Source: Rana temporaria
Lineage: Eukaryota; Chordata; Amphibia; Anura; Ranidae
NCBI RefSeq assembly: GCF_905171775.1
Contig: NC_053499.1
Coordinates: 146,074,751-146,138,750 of the forward strand
Direction of reading: 5' to 3'
Length of the DNA: 64,000 nt
Below the pieces are notes generated by a model. The model searched no databases. It was given only the letters and a program-made list of their open reading frames with translations, and had not been told where the DNA came from. Shown in pieces: positions 49,869-61,172 of the stretch (position 1 is its first letter; each line of letters opens with the position of its first letter). The position numbers were made by a program, and so were the translations under genes.

Positions 49869-49984
49869 TCCTGTGAAGGAAAATGCCATCACAGCTACTA
49901 GGTACACTGTTACACCATATGAGGGAAACTTTCTACTCATTAATAGAGAAGTATGGCCAAAGATATTTTGGCCCTACTTCTCTT

Positions 49985-50332
49985 CATTCTGCACTCCTGT
50001 GACCCATTGTCAGTCGACATGGGCTAAAGTCTGCTATCGGCTGACGTCATTCAGGCGGTTCAGGTTCTGGACGATCCCGACTTTGCAATTGGGATTTACT
50101 CAGATGCCTAGGCCAGCAGCTGGTCAGCCTCTTAGTGTGCCTCTGGGAGATTGAGTCAGCCGCTCCTGCCCCTGCACAGACTGGCACTCTAGTGAGCACG
50201 GAAGGGGCAGAGCAGAGAGCTAGAAACTGACAGTCATCGGCTCTCTGCAGACTGATTCGTTTTTGATCGCTCAGTGTAGCTGGGGTCGGTGCTGTAGCCA
50301 ACTAGGTGAGTATGTTTTTTTTTTTTTTTTTA
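49985..50332 (+). repeat. Dispersed repeat, copy 2
   Basis: Matches 20990-21260 in order (TTCTGCACTCCTGTGACCC, GGCTGACGTCATTCAGG, CTGGGAGATTGAGTCAGCCGC, CTAGGTGAGTATG followed by a T-run), with an extra 80 bp near 50190-50270. Confidence 0.65.
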
Positions 50333-51456
50333 TGCGTAATTATAAGCGCTGACCCTTTGCTATCTGTTGGTTGTTTCTCAGCACTGCAGGTCAAGTATCT
50401 ACTGTGCACACTTGATCTCATTAGTTGACTCTAACGGGAGACTACAACTTCAAACTCTGCGCTATAAACAGGTTTAACGGTTTGCTCATTCCTTGGATAG
50501 AGATTTATGTAATCGTGTCTATGACCTGTTTGAACCATGTCTGTACTCAACTTGTCTGTATATGCTGATCAACAGCCTGTTACCTCTTCCGTTGTCATTA
50601 ATTTATCCATTTACCAGTGCTTGTCTGTACCTGATCTGGCCAGCAGTTGGTTTATTTTGTGTATTTTGTGCTGACTTCTTGAAGACTCTTTATCACCTAG
50701 GGATATTGACCATCTGTCCTTCTTATTGTTCCTAGCAACACAGCGGACATAAAAGAAATGCAAATACTTTTATGATCCCTTGATTCCCTTCAGTGCAATA
50801 TGGCTGCATAGCATACAGGTGACAGCAATGCCCTGCACCACATACTGAATGCTCAACACAGTGGTGACTCTCACCCTAAGCAGCATTCCTCCAGCAAGAC
50901 TGCCAAAGTATCGCTTCTTCCTGTGCAGCATCTTACATAAATATTTTCACTGCAAGCCTAATTTAAACTTTCAGTTAGCATTCAGTAACTTGATACAAAG
51001 ACCAATTTTAGAGAATTACACAGACTGAGGCTCCAGGTTTGTCAAATCACAATATGATTCAGTAATAACAAGAAAACCCATAACAGAATATTAGCTTTGC
51101 TTTGCAGGAAGTAGGTGAACGTGTGTATGGACAGACAAGGGAAGGACGGAGAACTGAAAACACATGCTAATGTCAGGCCAATATAATTTAATTTTACAGC
51201 AAAAAGGGGCACCTAGTTTATGCAATAAATATCAGATGATGCTGTAGAGACTAGTGTGTTTACTACACGCTTAGACCGTACAGTGCATGTTCAGTCAGCA
51301 TATTATATATTGGTGTATATATATTATACATAAATGATAGTACTTCTGGGGTGTGCAGTGACATTTATCATCACAATAAAGGGGAAAAGAAGATAGAGGG
51401 ACAGACTGTAATGAATGTCTTGCAGCCTCTGATGCTTCATTTGAGGATTACCTGAC

Positions 51457-51529
51457 CTTCAGGCAGAGTATAATTCACTCCAGTATCCGGCAATAGATTC
51501 ATAGTGCTCTGGTCCCGCGGAGATGAGAG
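51457..51529 (-). CDS. BANP: BANP internal exon, first of four in this window
   Basis: A 73-nt exon on the minus strand, bounded by a TCTCCTTGCAG acceptor and a GTCAGG donor. It reads LSSPRDQSTMNLL..., then ...NYTLPE, plus one base (phase 0 in, phase 1 out). The last G joins AT of the exon at 40234 to give Asp, so the frame continues into sequence that is clearly BANP. A GTAATC donor six bases further on would put the next exon out of frame, so GTCAGG was chosen. BANP is a nuclear BEN-domain factor that binds CGCG-type motifs at CpG-island promoters. This segment lies C-terminal to that domain in the low-complexity region. I do not recall this exact peptide in human BANP, so it may be a variable or alternatively spliced exon. 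The assignment rests on frame, splice sites and position. Confidence 0.6.
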
Positions 51530-51893
51530 CTGCAAGGAGAGTTATGGCTAACACATTTCCCAAAATTTCACCACCACCATGAGAGAGCCGAGACAGCTGC
51601 CGACACATTCAAAGGATGCATTTTGCCAAATGGATATTAATAACAAAACAAGACAGGATGAGCAATCCATCTCATCTTCTCTATGAAAATAGAAATAAAT
51701 TATTGTACACAGCCAATTAATTTACTCAATCCCAGCTTGAACATCTCAATATTTAAAATAACGAGCTACAAATTGTTACGGAATTCATGTTTGCAGGCTA
51801 TCCCTGTCCCTGAATAAGCTTCTGCTCTGCTTCGGTGTGGTTTCTTTGCTTTGTCTTGTGTTGTTAGCCTGAACACCACACATCAAATAGCTA

Positions 51894-53524
51894 CAGTGCC
51901 TTGCGAAAGTATTCGGCCCCCTTGAACTTTGCGACCTTTTGCCACATTTCAGGCTTCAAACATAAAGATATAAAACTGTAATTTGTTTTGAAGAATCAAC
52001 TACAAGTGGAACACAATCATGATGTGGAACGAAATTTATTGGATATTTCAAACTTTTTTAACAAATAAAAAACTGAAAAATTGGGCGTGCAATATTATTC
52101 AGCCCCTTTACTTTCAGTGCAGCAAACTCTCTCCAGAAGTTCAGTGAGGATCTCTGAATGATCCAATGTTGACCTAAATGACTAATGATGATAAATAGAA
52201 TCCACCTGTGTGTAATCAAGTCTCCGTATAAATGCACCTGCACTGTGATAGTCTCAGAGGTCAGTTTAAAGCACAGAGAGCATCATGAAGAACAAGGAAC
52301 ACACCAGGCAGGTCCGAGATACTGTTGTGGAGAAGTTTAAAGCCGGATTTGGATACAAAAAGATTTCCCAAGCTTTAAACATCCCAAGGAGCACTGTGCA
52401 AGCGATAATATTGAAATGGAAGGAGTATCAGACCACTGCAAATCTACGAAGACCTGGCCGTCCCTCTAAACTTTCAGCTTATACAAGGAGAAGACTGATC
52501 AGAGATGCAGCCAAGAGGCCCATGATCACTCTGGATGAACTGCAGAGATCTACAGCTGAGGTGGGAGACTCTATCCATAGGACAACACTCAGTCCCTGTA
52601 TACTGCACAAATCTGGCCTTTATGGAAGAGTGGCAAGAAGAAAGCCATTTCTTAAAGATATCCATAAAAAGTGTCGTTTAAAGTTTGCCACAAGCCACCT
52701 AGGAGACACACCAAACATGTGGAAGAAGGTGCTCTGGTCAGATGAAACCAAAATTGAACTTTTTGGCAACAATGCAAAATGTTATGTTTGGCGTAAAAGC
52801 AACACAGCTCATCACCCTGAACACACTATCCCCACTGTCAAACATGGTGGTGGCAGCATCATGGTTTGGGCCTGCTTTTCTTCAGCAGGGACAGGGAAGA
52901 TGGTTAAAATTGATGGGAAGATGGATGGAGCCAAATACAGGACCATTCTGGAAGAAAACCTGATGGAGTCTGCAAAAGACCTGAGACTGGGACAGAGATT
53001 TGTCTTCCAACAAGACAATGATCCAAAACATAAAGCAAAATCTACAATGGAATTGTTCACAAATAAACATATCCAGGTGTTAGAATGGCCAAGTCAAAGT
53101 CCAGACCTGAATTCAATCGAGAATCTGTGGAAAGAACTGAAAACTGCTGTTCACAAACGCTTTTCATCCAACTTCACTGAGCTCGAGCAGTTTTTCAAGG
53201 AGGAATGGGCAAAAATTTCAGTCTCTCGATGTGCAAAACTGATAGAGACATACCCCAAGCGACTTACAGCTGTAATCGCAGCAAAAGGTGGCGCTACAAA
53301 GTATTAACTTAAGGGGGCTGAATAATTTTGCACGCCCAATTTTTCAGTTTTTTATTTGTTAAAAAAGTTTGAAATATCCAATAAATTTCGTTCCACTTCA
53401 TGATTGTGTCCCACTTGTTGTTGATTCTTCAAAAAAAATTACAGTTTTATATCTTTGTTTGAAGCCTGAAATGTGGCAAAAGGTCACAAAGTTCAAGGGG
53501 GGCGAATACTTTTGCAAGGCACTG
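51894..53524 (+). mobile_element. Complete Tc1-like DNA transposon
   Basis: A 1,631-bp element starting CAGTGCCTTGCG and ending in its inverted complement, flanked by TA on both sides (51892-51893 and 53525-53526), the Tc1/mariner target. The terminal inverted repeats are about 215 bp (51894-52108 and 53311-53524), with roughly ten differences by eye, so about 95 percent alike. The long repeats fit the IR/DR type of fish and frog Tc1 elements. One uninterrupted transposase frame lies between them. The intact frame and similar ends suggest a young insertion into the BANP intron, in the opposite orientation to the gene. Confidence 0.95.
52285..53307 (+). CDS. Tc1-like transposase, intact, 340 aa
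   Basis: This enzyme would cut and paste the surrounding element at TA sites, acting in the nucleus. The first half carries paired helix-turn-helix DNA-binding domains (about residues 1-115; HTH core SQALNIPRSTVQ near 28-39) joined by an RRPGRPSK AT-hook-like, basic linker at 55-62. The catalytic triad is complete: Asp153 in WSDETKIELFG, Asp244 in FQQDNDPKH and Glu279 in SPDLNSIENLW. There are exactly 34 residues between the last two, the DD34E signature of Tc1. The glycine-rich GGGSIMVWACFS motif sits at 188-199. The length of 340 residues is normal for the family. The first ATG is used and the stop lies 4 bp before the right inverted repeat. No stop or frameshift is seen; whether it is active is not known. 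Confidence 0.95.
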   Translation: MKNKEHTRQVRDTVVEKFKAGFGYKKISQALNIPRSTVQAIILKWKEYQTTANLRRPGRPSKLSAYTRRRLIRDAAKRPMITLDELQRSTAEVGDSIHRTTLSPCILHKSGLYGRVARRKPFLKDIHKKCRLKFATSHLGDTPNMWKKVLWSDETKIELFGNNAKCYVWRKSNTAHHPEHTIPTVKHGGGSIMVWACFSSAGTGKMVKIDGKMDGAKYRTILEENLMESAKDLRLGQRFVFQQDNDPKHKAKSTMELFTNKHIQVLEWPSQSPDLNSIENLWKELKTAVHKRFSSNFTELEQFFKEEWAKISVSRCAKLIETYPKRLTAVIAAKGGATKY

Positions 53525-53895
53525 TATGTCTTCTCAGAAACCTGGCTTCCCAAAAACTAGCATTGCATCTGACCAGAAAAATTCTGTCACTTTGATTGTT
53601 TGCTCTCTTTTCTGATCCAGGACCGTGCACAGTTAAGCCCACAGACAAGAAATTTATCAGTGGGATAGAGTTTCTCAAACGGCCATCAAATATCCAATTC
53701 AGACCTAATGGGTCCATATTTTCAGGATTACCTTAATCTTGCACACAAAATAATATTTGTGCCACTGGACCATTCAATAAAGCAGGAACCACATGACCCG
53801 ATAGCAACCATTGCTTTATTACTGTGTTCCTCAGCTCCAGTCCTTAAAGATAACATATGGCCACATGACCACCACACCTTTATGAACCATGGCCA

Positions 53896-54380
53896 TTAAA
53901 ATGGTTGTAAACCCTTACATATATCCAGTGAAATGACTAATCTCAGGTTATACACAGAGAAATAGGTACATAAACTGTACCTATTTATCTGCAGCCATCA
54001 CTTCATTAAATCTGTTTATATATACTTGGACAACTTTTCTCAGCTTCCAGAGACAGGAGGGTGGGGATCTGATGTCACAAAATGCACTGCTCAGAGAGGA
54101 GAGCTGAGTGTGATCTGAGGCCTGATTGGAGGGAAAGGAAAACATCCCCTCTACACAATCTTATAGGGAAACATGCACAGCTGCAGCTTGTCAATCACAG
54201 ACTGTGTGCTGAAGGGGACCTTCCTCTCGATTCTATGGAGTTAGCACAACCTGTCAGAAATAACTCATGCAGCTAGCAGAGGAACAAGACTACAGACAAA
54301 ATAAGACTTGGTGCTTTGGATTGAGGAAAGTACACAATAGAAGGATAAGCTATGTTCATTTTCATGTCAGAGGTTTACAA
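53896..54380. mobile_element. TTAA MITE, TTGTAAACC type
   Basis: Starts TTAAAATGGTTGTAAACCC and ends near GAGGTTTACAAACACTAT. It contains GGTACATAAACTGTACC. The right target copy is not clear. Confidence 0.55.
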
Positions 54381-57113
54381 ACACTATCATGATTTTCTTC
54401 ACCATGCCCAGGTAATTTAATTAGTATCAGTGGTTTAGTCACTATCAAAGCCGTTTCGTCTGAGGGACATTATTTTCTAAGTGTTGACTTGTACCTAGTT
54501 CCTCCACTGGCATTCACTAGGTAGCCAATAGTAACCTCAAATGATTAGATGGTTTACATACAATCATTGGGTGCTACCTAGTTAGACATGAACATTTGTC
54601 TTCCTCAGAACGGCTTTTCTCCCCTTAGATGTTAATAGAAATGCAGCTGAGACGAAGGTCAGATCAGCTGTCTAGAAAAATACATTTATTTCAAATAAAA
54701 GTTCAATGCTTTCCTGAAATGATAATGAGGGCCTTCTTATAAAGTCCTAAAATGTTTCATGCCTTCTTATCCACTCTGGTTAAGGTAGGTCATGCTGAAG
54801 AGTTTATTCCACATAATAGATAAACTCACTGCACAATATGGCTGCTCTGCTGAAAGTCCACAGGTTTGATAACCTCAGAGTCATGAGCAATGCAAGGCAT
54901 CCCAACGGAAAGTATCAATAACATCAAATAATCAAAGTGATTCGTTATGCAGACCTGAAATGCAGAACTGGCACGTTATCGAGTCTAACCACAGCTTCAC
55001 AGATCACCATTTGGATCAAAACTGGAGACTTTAGCAAACTTTCTAAACTCAAAGTGAAAAGCTTTGATGCAGTGTTACTACAAGTTTCGCAATGTGACCT
55101 CAGAAATCCTTCGAGGGACAAGGCAGGCAAGAAAAGAAGATTACCACCGCAGAAATGACGAAGAGTTCACCATCCTAACAATGGCTGATGGGTAACCTAT
55201 TCTGACAAGACCAGGCACAAAGCCTTCGAGAGGAGAAAAATAAAACGGAGCGCATATGGTGTGAAGATTACATGTTGGCTGTTGGGCGAGAGGTACAAAC
55301 TTCAGCGGTTGAAGCCTCTTGCACAACCATGTCATATGTTTCCAAGTCACTGAGCCAGAGGAAATACTGAAACGCAACTGTGCTGTGAACCCAACAGCCT
55401 GTTCCAATTGTTTAGCACAAGAAATGTGTTGCTTTGTAAAATGATTGCAGCTTGTAGGTGCTTAATTTCCTCACTTAGCAAAGCTGGGAAAAAAATAAAG
55501 CAACTTAGCAGCACCTCAATGTTCATAAAATAAAGCTTACATATTACAAATTAGGGAGTGTGAGTAAAGAAACTGACTGTCAGGCCAGATGTAGATAAGA
55601 AGGCTAACTTCCTGTGCTATACTTTGTCCAGAAATGCTGCATATATATAGGTGTATTATTGACGTTAATAGACCTTATATAATATAATTTCACTAGAATA
55701 GGGAAACCTCTTTCCTGATGGAGGATAAAGCTACTGAACAACCATAAACAGCTTCTGCTGCATCTGCTTCTATATCTCCATGACCAGAACGTTGGAACCA
55801 GTGCTGTAAAATGACACACAACTCCTATTGAGAAAGAGAAAGCTGGTGGCTCATTATTGTTGCTTCTCTGCAATCTTCTCCATAATTCCTCATTGCTACA
55901 AATGGTTAGATTGTGATCTTTTTCTCAACAGTATTCACCTTCAACTACATTAAAATGGAACCTCATAAAATATTATATGTTTGAACAGACTGGCACCTCA
56001 GTCTGGTTTTAACTGCAGTTTGTGTCCCAAAGGGGGGAATTCACGCCACTTCCTATTCTGAAAAACACAATAAGTGAGAGGAAATCTCCCCAAAGTTAGG
56101 AAAAACATGGCATTACCACTGGAACATGAGTCCCAATTGGATATTTTCGCTATTCCTGTTAAGGTGACAACTGTAAGATCTTGGGCAGCCCTCCATCCCT
56201 TTAAATGCCAAGGAGACTTGGTCACCAGGACCAAAAAAAATATCCCAATTTAAATGCATAGGACCAATGGAGAACTCAGAACTGGCGCTTGAAGTGTCCA
56301 CTGCTGTGGAACACTATAAATAACATAATTTCACTAGAAATGTATGTTGTTGGCCAAGGTAAAATGTATTGTATAGCATGAAAAAGGTTAAAAAAAACAA
56401 ACATATAATGTTATCTGATGGATAAAACACATCCATAGAAAATAGCCATATTGTGTGAAAATTAAATCAAACCCCTTAAATAGAAAGCCAGGGTGCCGAC
56501 ACTTGTATCCATAGTAACAGCGGCGGCGGCGATACACAATGCCTACGGTTAAATGCCAAGGAATGTGTAATGCGAACTCAAGCCCTCCGGGTGAACCTCA
56601 ACGCGAGCATGTGACAGGAAGCTCCTTACTTCCAAGTAGGCTAAAGTCACACTGGCCAGAAGAGGGACAGGCTGGGATGATGTCAAACAGTCCGCGCCAA
56701 TAGCCAGAAGGAGCCGAGGAGTAGCCGGTACCATTGCGATGTAGTGGAACACCAACGTGTGATGGGGAGTTGCTATGATGTGTTTCGTGCACATGCGCTT
56801 TATCAAGTCATGTGCCTGTAGTACTGGACACAGGGATAACGAAAGGGATTTTTGAATGGAAGAGGGATAAGCCAGTTCTGAATTCACCATTAGTCCTAAG
56901 CGCTTGAATTATTATTATTTTTTGTGGTTTGTGTTTTTTACCTATCTCTGAAGGGTTTATCTCCAGCAGATATGGATGTTTCTTAAGTGTTTTTGGTTAA
57001 TTTCCCTTTCATTTTGTTGCCATATTTTGACACAGAGGATAGTAAAATCCCCTCAATAATATGCTGACGCAAAGTTAAAAAAAAAACGTTCTAATTCCCT
57101 TCTTTTTTTTTCT

Positions 57114-57625
57114 TTAAAGCGGTAGTTCACCCCCCCCCCCCGACACATTTTACCATCGAGACAGGCATTGTAGCGCGAGCTACAGTATGCCTGTCCCGAT
57201 TTTTTTAACCCCGTACTCACCTTGTACTCGGACATCGTAGATTTCGGCTCCCGCGGGGAATGGGCGTGCCTATGGAGAGGGAGGATGATTGAAGGCCGGC
57301 CCTGGCACGTCACTCTCCCCGAAGACAGCCGGAGTAGGTCTCGGCTCTTCACGGCGCCTGCGCACAGGCTATGCGCACGCGTCGTGAAGACCAAGCCTAT
57401 TTCGGCTATTTCCGGAGAAGCGTGACGCGCCAGAGCCGGCCGTCAATCATCCTCCGTCTCCATAGGCACGCCCATTCCCCGGTATCTTCGATGGACGACT
57501 ACAAGGTGAGTACGGGGGTAAAAAATTCGGGACAGGCATACTGTAGCTCGCGCTACAATGCCTGATTTTAAGGTAAAAGAAAAAAAAAAATTTTTTTCCG
57601 TCGATAGGGTGAACCCCCGCTTTAA
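57114..57625. mobile_element. TTAA foldback MITE with GC-rich core
   Basis: Starts TTAAAGCGGTAGTTCACCC and ends GGGTGAACCCCCGCTTTAA, TTAA at both ends. Inverted blocks include GACAGGCATTGTAGCGCGAGC and GAATGGGCGTGCCTATGGAG. The centre (57300-57440) is rich in CpG. No real gene lies in it. Confidence 0.9.
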
Positions 57626-59467
57626 CAAGGGACGTCATCCTTAGGTCTCTATGCATTGCAAACACATCATGGATGGTGGGAGATGCTGGCACGGTGCTGT
57701 ACATAGCTTCCTGAAAACATCACATCACCCTACATCAGCACTCCTTTCAAGAGCCCTCAGCCCTGATGCAATCAGTGGATTGCCTCTTGAAAAGAGTTAT
57801 GCAAATATCAAATTGTCTTGGTTCTACGTCAGTCAGGAATCATGGGTGTTCCTAGGCAGGCTGCATTTGCGCAACGTCCACATGTGATGCTGAGTTTCTA
57901 CAATTGATAACTGAAATCCAATTAATGAAAGGGGCAGGCCATGGATAATCATGCTGGGTATCCTTCAGCCAGGAAATGAGGCAGGGCTTTGACTTGTTGC
58001 AGCTTGTAATGCACACTTTGATAAAGCTCACAGTGTGCAATGAAATCAGACAAAGCATTTTCAGTATAGGAAAGGAGCCTGTACAACTGTGGAAGACTGA
58101 AGGGAAGGCCAGAAGTCAGATGTAAGAAGGAAATGGTTGCTTCTAGGTAGGCCTACTCTCAATTCATGCACAGCTATATATGTCATATAGTTTGGAACTC
58201 AGATGGTTTTGAGTTAGGGACCACACTTTACAGAGATGTCTTGAGATGATGGAACCGTTTAGTTGTTGTGCTGATTAGCTGGGGAATTTCTGTATTGCTT
58301 TGTATATTGCCCTGTCCATATGCAGCTTAACATTATTGCTAGTTTCAAATTGGTCTAAGTAGTTGTTCCTCTGTGAGCTTTGGGTGGCGTTTCCCTTCAA
58401 AGTGGAAAACTACATCTGGCAGGTTTAAGTTTGTCTTAATAGAAACAGGCATAAGTCTAAGAGCTGAAATTTCATCTAATTTGACAATTTTCTGTGTGTT
58501 TTCATCCCACTCCTACAAAATCACCCAGTGTAAAGAGCAGAGAGGCACCTAGCCCCTGTGTTATTATGGCAACTAGGTATGAGTAAGCTTTAGACATATT
58601 TAGTCTACAGAAGTAGATCAGTCTTCCACATTCATCATTAAATTCAGCAACTCCCAACATTTGATACATATGAATCTCAAGGAATAATTTTATCTTCACA
58701 TTTAAGAACCAGAGTAACTGATCAAAGAAACACATGCGACTGCCAATGACCGGGTCAGAAAAGTATTTTTCTCCCCACTGTGAGGATGTATTGGCAGTTT
58801 CCTAGAGGAGGTTTTGCTCTGCCTTCATTTGGATCAATATCATCAGGAAAGATGGAACCTGAGGGCCTTTTCCTCAAGTTATGTTGCCGGGTTTTTTTTG
58901 CGTTTCTTTTCCAGCACAACACTTTAATTTCCTATAAATAACTCGACTGGAATTTGATCATTACCAAAAACTCACATTCTTAACATCTAAACCCTGAGCT
59001 CACCTTTGTGCACCTAAAGCAAAATCAAAGAAAAGTTCAACTTTAAGACTAGATATGGTAGCAGAAAATTTGTTTTTCTTTCTCCTCAGTAAATGGAATT
59101 TTAGAGCTAATGAGGCCTGACGGGTCAAACGAGTAGAAAAAATATTACAAACAAACCTTTGCCAATCAAAAGCTTAAAACATATTGTACCAATCTATCCC
59201 AATGACTAGCCAGTATTTGTACATGCCAAATCCAACTTCATCTGCTATTTTTTATTCCATTCTAAATGGAGCTGAAAGGTAATAAAAAAATCTGCTCTGA
59301 CTTGTCAGCCATGTTACAATTCAACAAGCCTTGACCTAATAACAACTTGTGATGAGCAACCGTCAGCAAGCCAAAAGTCTATAGTATATTGAACAATTAT
59401 TGGATAGACAGATCCAGTTTCCCTGTCCATATTGTGCTCTTCTCTCCTTTTTCCAGCCATCACTCAC

Positions 59468-59553
59468 AATTCTGCAGCCAGTCCCTCAAGTGGCGCACGA
59501 GGAGGGCTTGCAGATATATTTGTCCGTCCAGAGAGTAACCCACTGGCAATAAA
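59468..59553 (-). other. Possible exon of unknown identity (86 nt)
   Basis: On the minus strand a pyrimidine-rich CTTCTCTCAG acceptor is followed by 86 nt and a perfect GTGAGT donor. Two frames are open across it. One reads LLPVGYSLDGQ... ending RDWLQN; the other starts FIASGLLSGRTNIS and ends LEGLAAE. Neither matches a family I recognise. Neither frame leaves in phase 0, which the BANP exon at 51529 needs, so it cannot splice directly to that exon without an intermediate exon. It could be an alternative BANP exon, a non-coding exon, or chance. Confidence 0.25.
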
Positions 59554-59655
59554 CTGAGAGAAGTCAAAGAAAGTTCAACCAGATAAGATTTTAAAATATG
59601 ACCAATGAGGGAAGTCAACCAGAACGGCTAAACAGAAGGAAAACTTATGTTTCAC

Positions 59656-60590
59656 AATTTGTGCCACTGACCTTTTTCTTAAAATAAAATAATAAAGTAT
59701 GTGTTTTCAATTAGAGCACTCCCCAAGGGTGTTTCACGGGGGGGGGGGGGTATATTTATTACCCCTTACCAGAGCCGCCTCCCAGCCCTTCAAGTAAATC
59801 TAAAAGCCAGGAGAGCTTTCTGATTGCGTGACTGCTGTGATTGGCTGTCACAGTAATCACCTGATCGGAAGCTCCTGATCGCAAGTATGCAACAGGAGCT
59901 GCCTGTGACAGCTTAGTTACAATAAGCAAACTTTAGGATCCTGCTGCATCCACGTTTGGTATGCATAATTAATAGTTCCAACAACATTTTGCCAATACAT
60001 TTTGCAAATACCAAAACTGTTTGGGGAATTTCCAAAGCATGTGTATTAAATCTGCTGACGTTCTTAAACATCTCGGACATTCTGATGTATCCCGCTTCCT
60101 TACTGATATAATTTAATTGGGGTCCAATTTGTGCCACTGACCTTTTTCTTAAAATAAAATAAAGTATGTGTTTTCAATTAGAGCACTCCCCAAGGGTGTT
60201 TCACGGGGGGGGGGGGGAATATTTATTACCCCTTACCAGAGCCGGCTCCCGGCTCTTCAAGTGAATCTAAAAGCCAGGAGAGCTTTCTAATTGCGTGACT
60301 GCTGTGATTGGCTGTCACAGTAATCACCTGATCGGAAGCTCCTGATCGCAAGTATGCAACAGGAGCTGCCTGAGACAGCTTAGTTACAATAAGCAAACTT
60401 TCGGATCCTGCTGCATCCAAGTTTGGTATGCATAATTAACAGTTCCAACAACATTTTGCCAATACATTTTGCAAATACCAAAACTGTTTGGGGAATTTCC
60501 AAAGCATGTGTATTAAATCTGCTGACGTTCTTAAACATCTCGGACATTCTGATGTATCCCTCTTCCTTACTGATATAATTTAACTGGGGT
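59656..60590. repeat. Tandem duplication, two copies of about 470 bp
   Basis: AATTTGTGCCACTGACC begins both copies (59656 and 60126) and GGGGTCC ends both (60125 and 60590). The copies differ at only a few bases and in small indels, including the length of a G-run (about 59740 and 60205). Each contains a G-run, a segment with TGATTGGCTGTCACAG and a piece of an L1-like coding region on the minus strand. Copy two continues into more L1-like sequence up to about 60720, so copy two is the original context. Confidence 0.93.
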
Positions 60591-60722
60591 CCAATATACT
60601 CTATGGAGTTATAAACATTTGAGTTAGGCATTGCTGGGGTGATACAGACAGCCTGTATATTTTCCAAAATATTCTGCCATATTTCCTCTGTCATGGCTCC
60701 AAGGTCTTTTTCCCATCCCCTT
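60404..60722 (-). mobile_element. L1-like ORF2 C-terminal fragment
   Basis: The minus strand reads RRGWEKDLGAMTEEIWQNI, then SRFNTHALEIPQTVLVF. The WEKDLG...W..I pattern is typical of the region after the reverse transcriptase in L1-like ORF2 proteins. The fragment is fused without a stop to the Tc1 piece beyond 60727, which gives a 186-codon hybrid frame (60380-60940). A second, shorter copy is in the left unit of the tandem duplication (about 59935-60120). Confidence 0.55.
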
Positions 60723-60964
60723 CTGGCTAAACAGCTCTGCTTTAGAATGTCAAAGTACATGTTGGCATTCATGGCTCCCTCAATGAACTGTGGCTCCAAA
60801 GTGCCGGCAGCACTCATGCAGCCCCAGACCATGACACTTCCATCACCATGCTTGACTGTATTCAAAACATACTTGTCTTTGTACTCCTCACCTGGTTGCG
60901 GCCACACACGCTTGACAACATCTGAACCAAATAAGTTCATCTTGGTCTCAACAAAAACACATGA

Positions 60965-61172
60965 TTCTCATGTAGTTCATTCAGTTGGAGTATAAGGAGA
61001 TGAGAGTTACAATAGGTATCCTTGTTAAGATATGCTGTATTCCTCTCACCTCTTGTATCTTGTGACATTTTGTACATGGAAACGTTTTCCCCATGTAAAT
61101 AATATTTTGCCTTGTAGACTTGATATGTATCATTTTCAATGAAAATTATTGGAAAAGAAAAGAAACACATGA
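60965..61172. mobile_element. 208-bp insertion in the Tc1 element, class unknown
   Basis: Sequence foreign to the Tc1 family interrupts it here. It is bracketed by a 10-bp direct repeat AAACACATGA (60955-60964 and 61163-61172). The end near 61150 is A-rich (GGAAAAGAAAAG), which would fit a retroposed fragment on the plus strand, but no promoter boxes or coding frame are seen. Confidence 0.6.

Larger units (their letters stand above)
40235..51456 (-). other. BANP: BANP intron, 11,222 bp
   Basis: This intron lies between the exons at 51457 and 40104. It holds a (TA)n(CA)n microsatellite, a Tc1 fragment joined to MITE pieces near 43200-44035, a long-TIR element (44041-44923), three hAT-like elements (45098-45958), CpG-rich MITEs (46172, 47302), a Tc1 fragment with a MITE insert (49061-49868) and a dispersed repeat at 49985. 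The stretch 41010-42150 has an LTR-like look (TATA-like sequence near 41530) but no boundaries could be fixed. From 42150 to 43190, 48060 to 49055 and 50340 to 51456 I see no other confident feature. Confidence 0.85.

Noticed and set aside
56500..56890. CpG-containing patch with TGTTTCGTGCACATGCGC, possibly a LINE 5' region
   Set aside because: The motif is reminiscent of frog LINE sequences, but no boundaries or coding frame support it.
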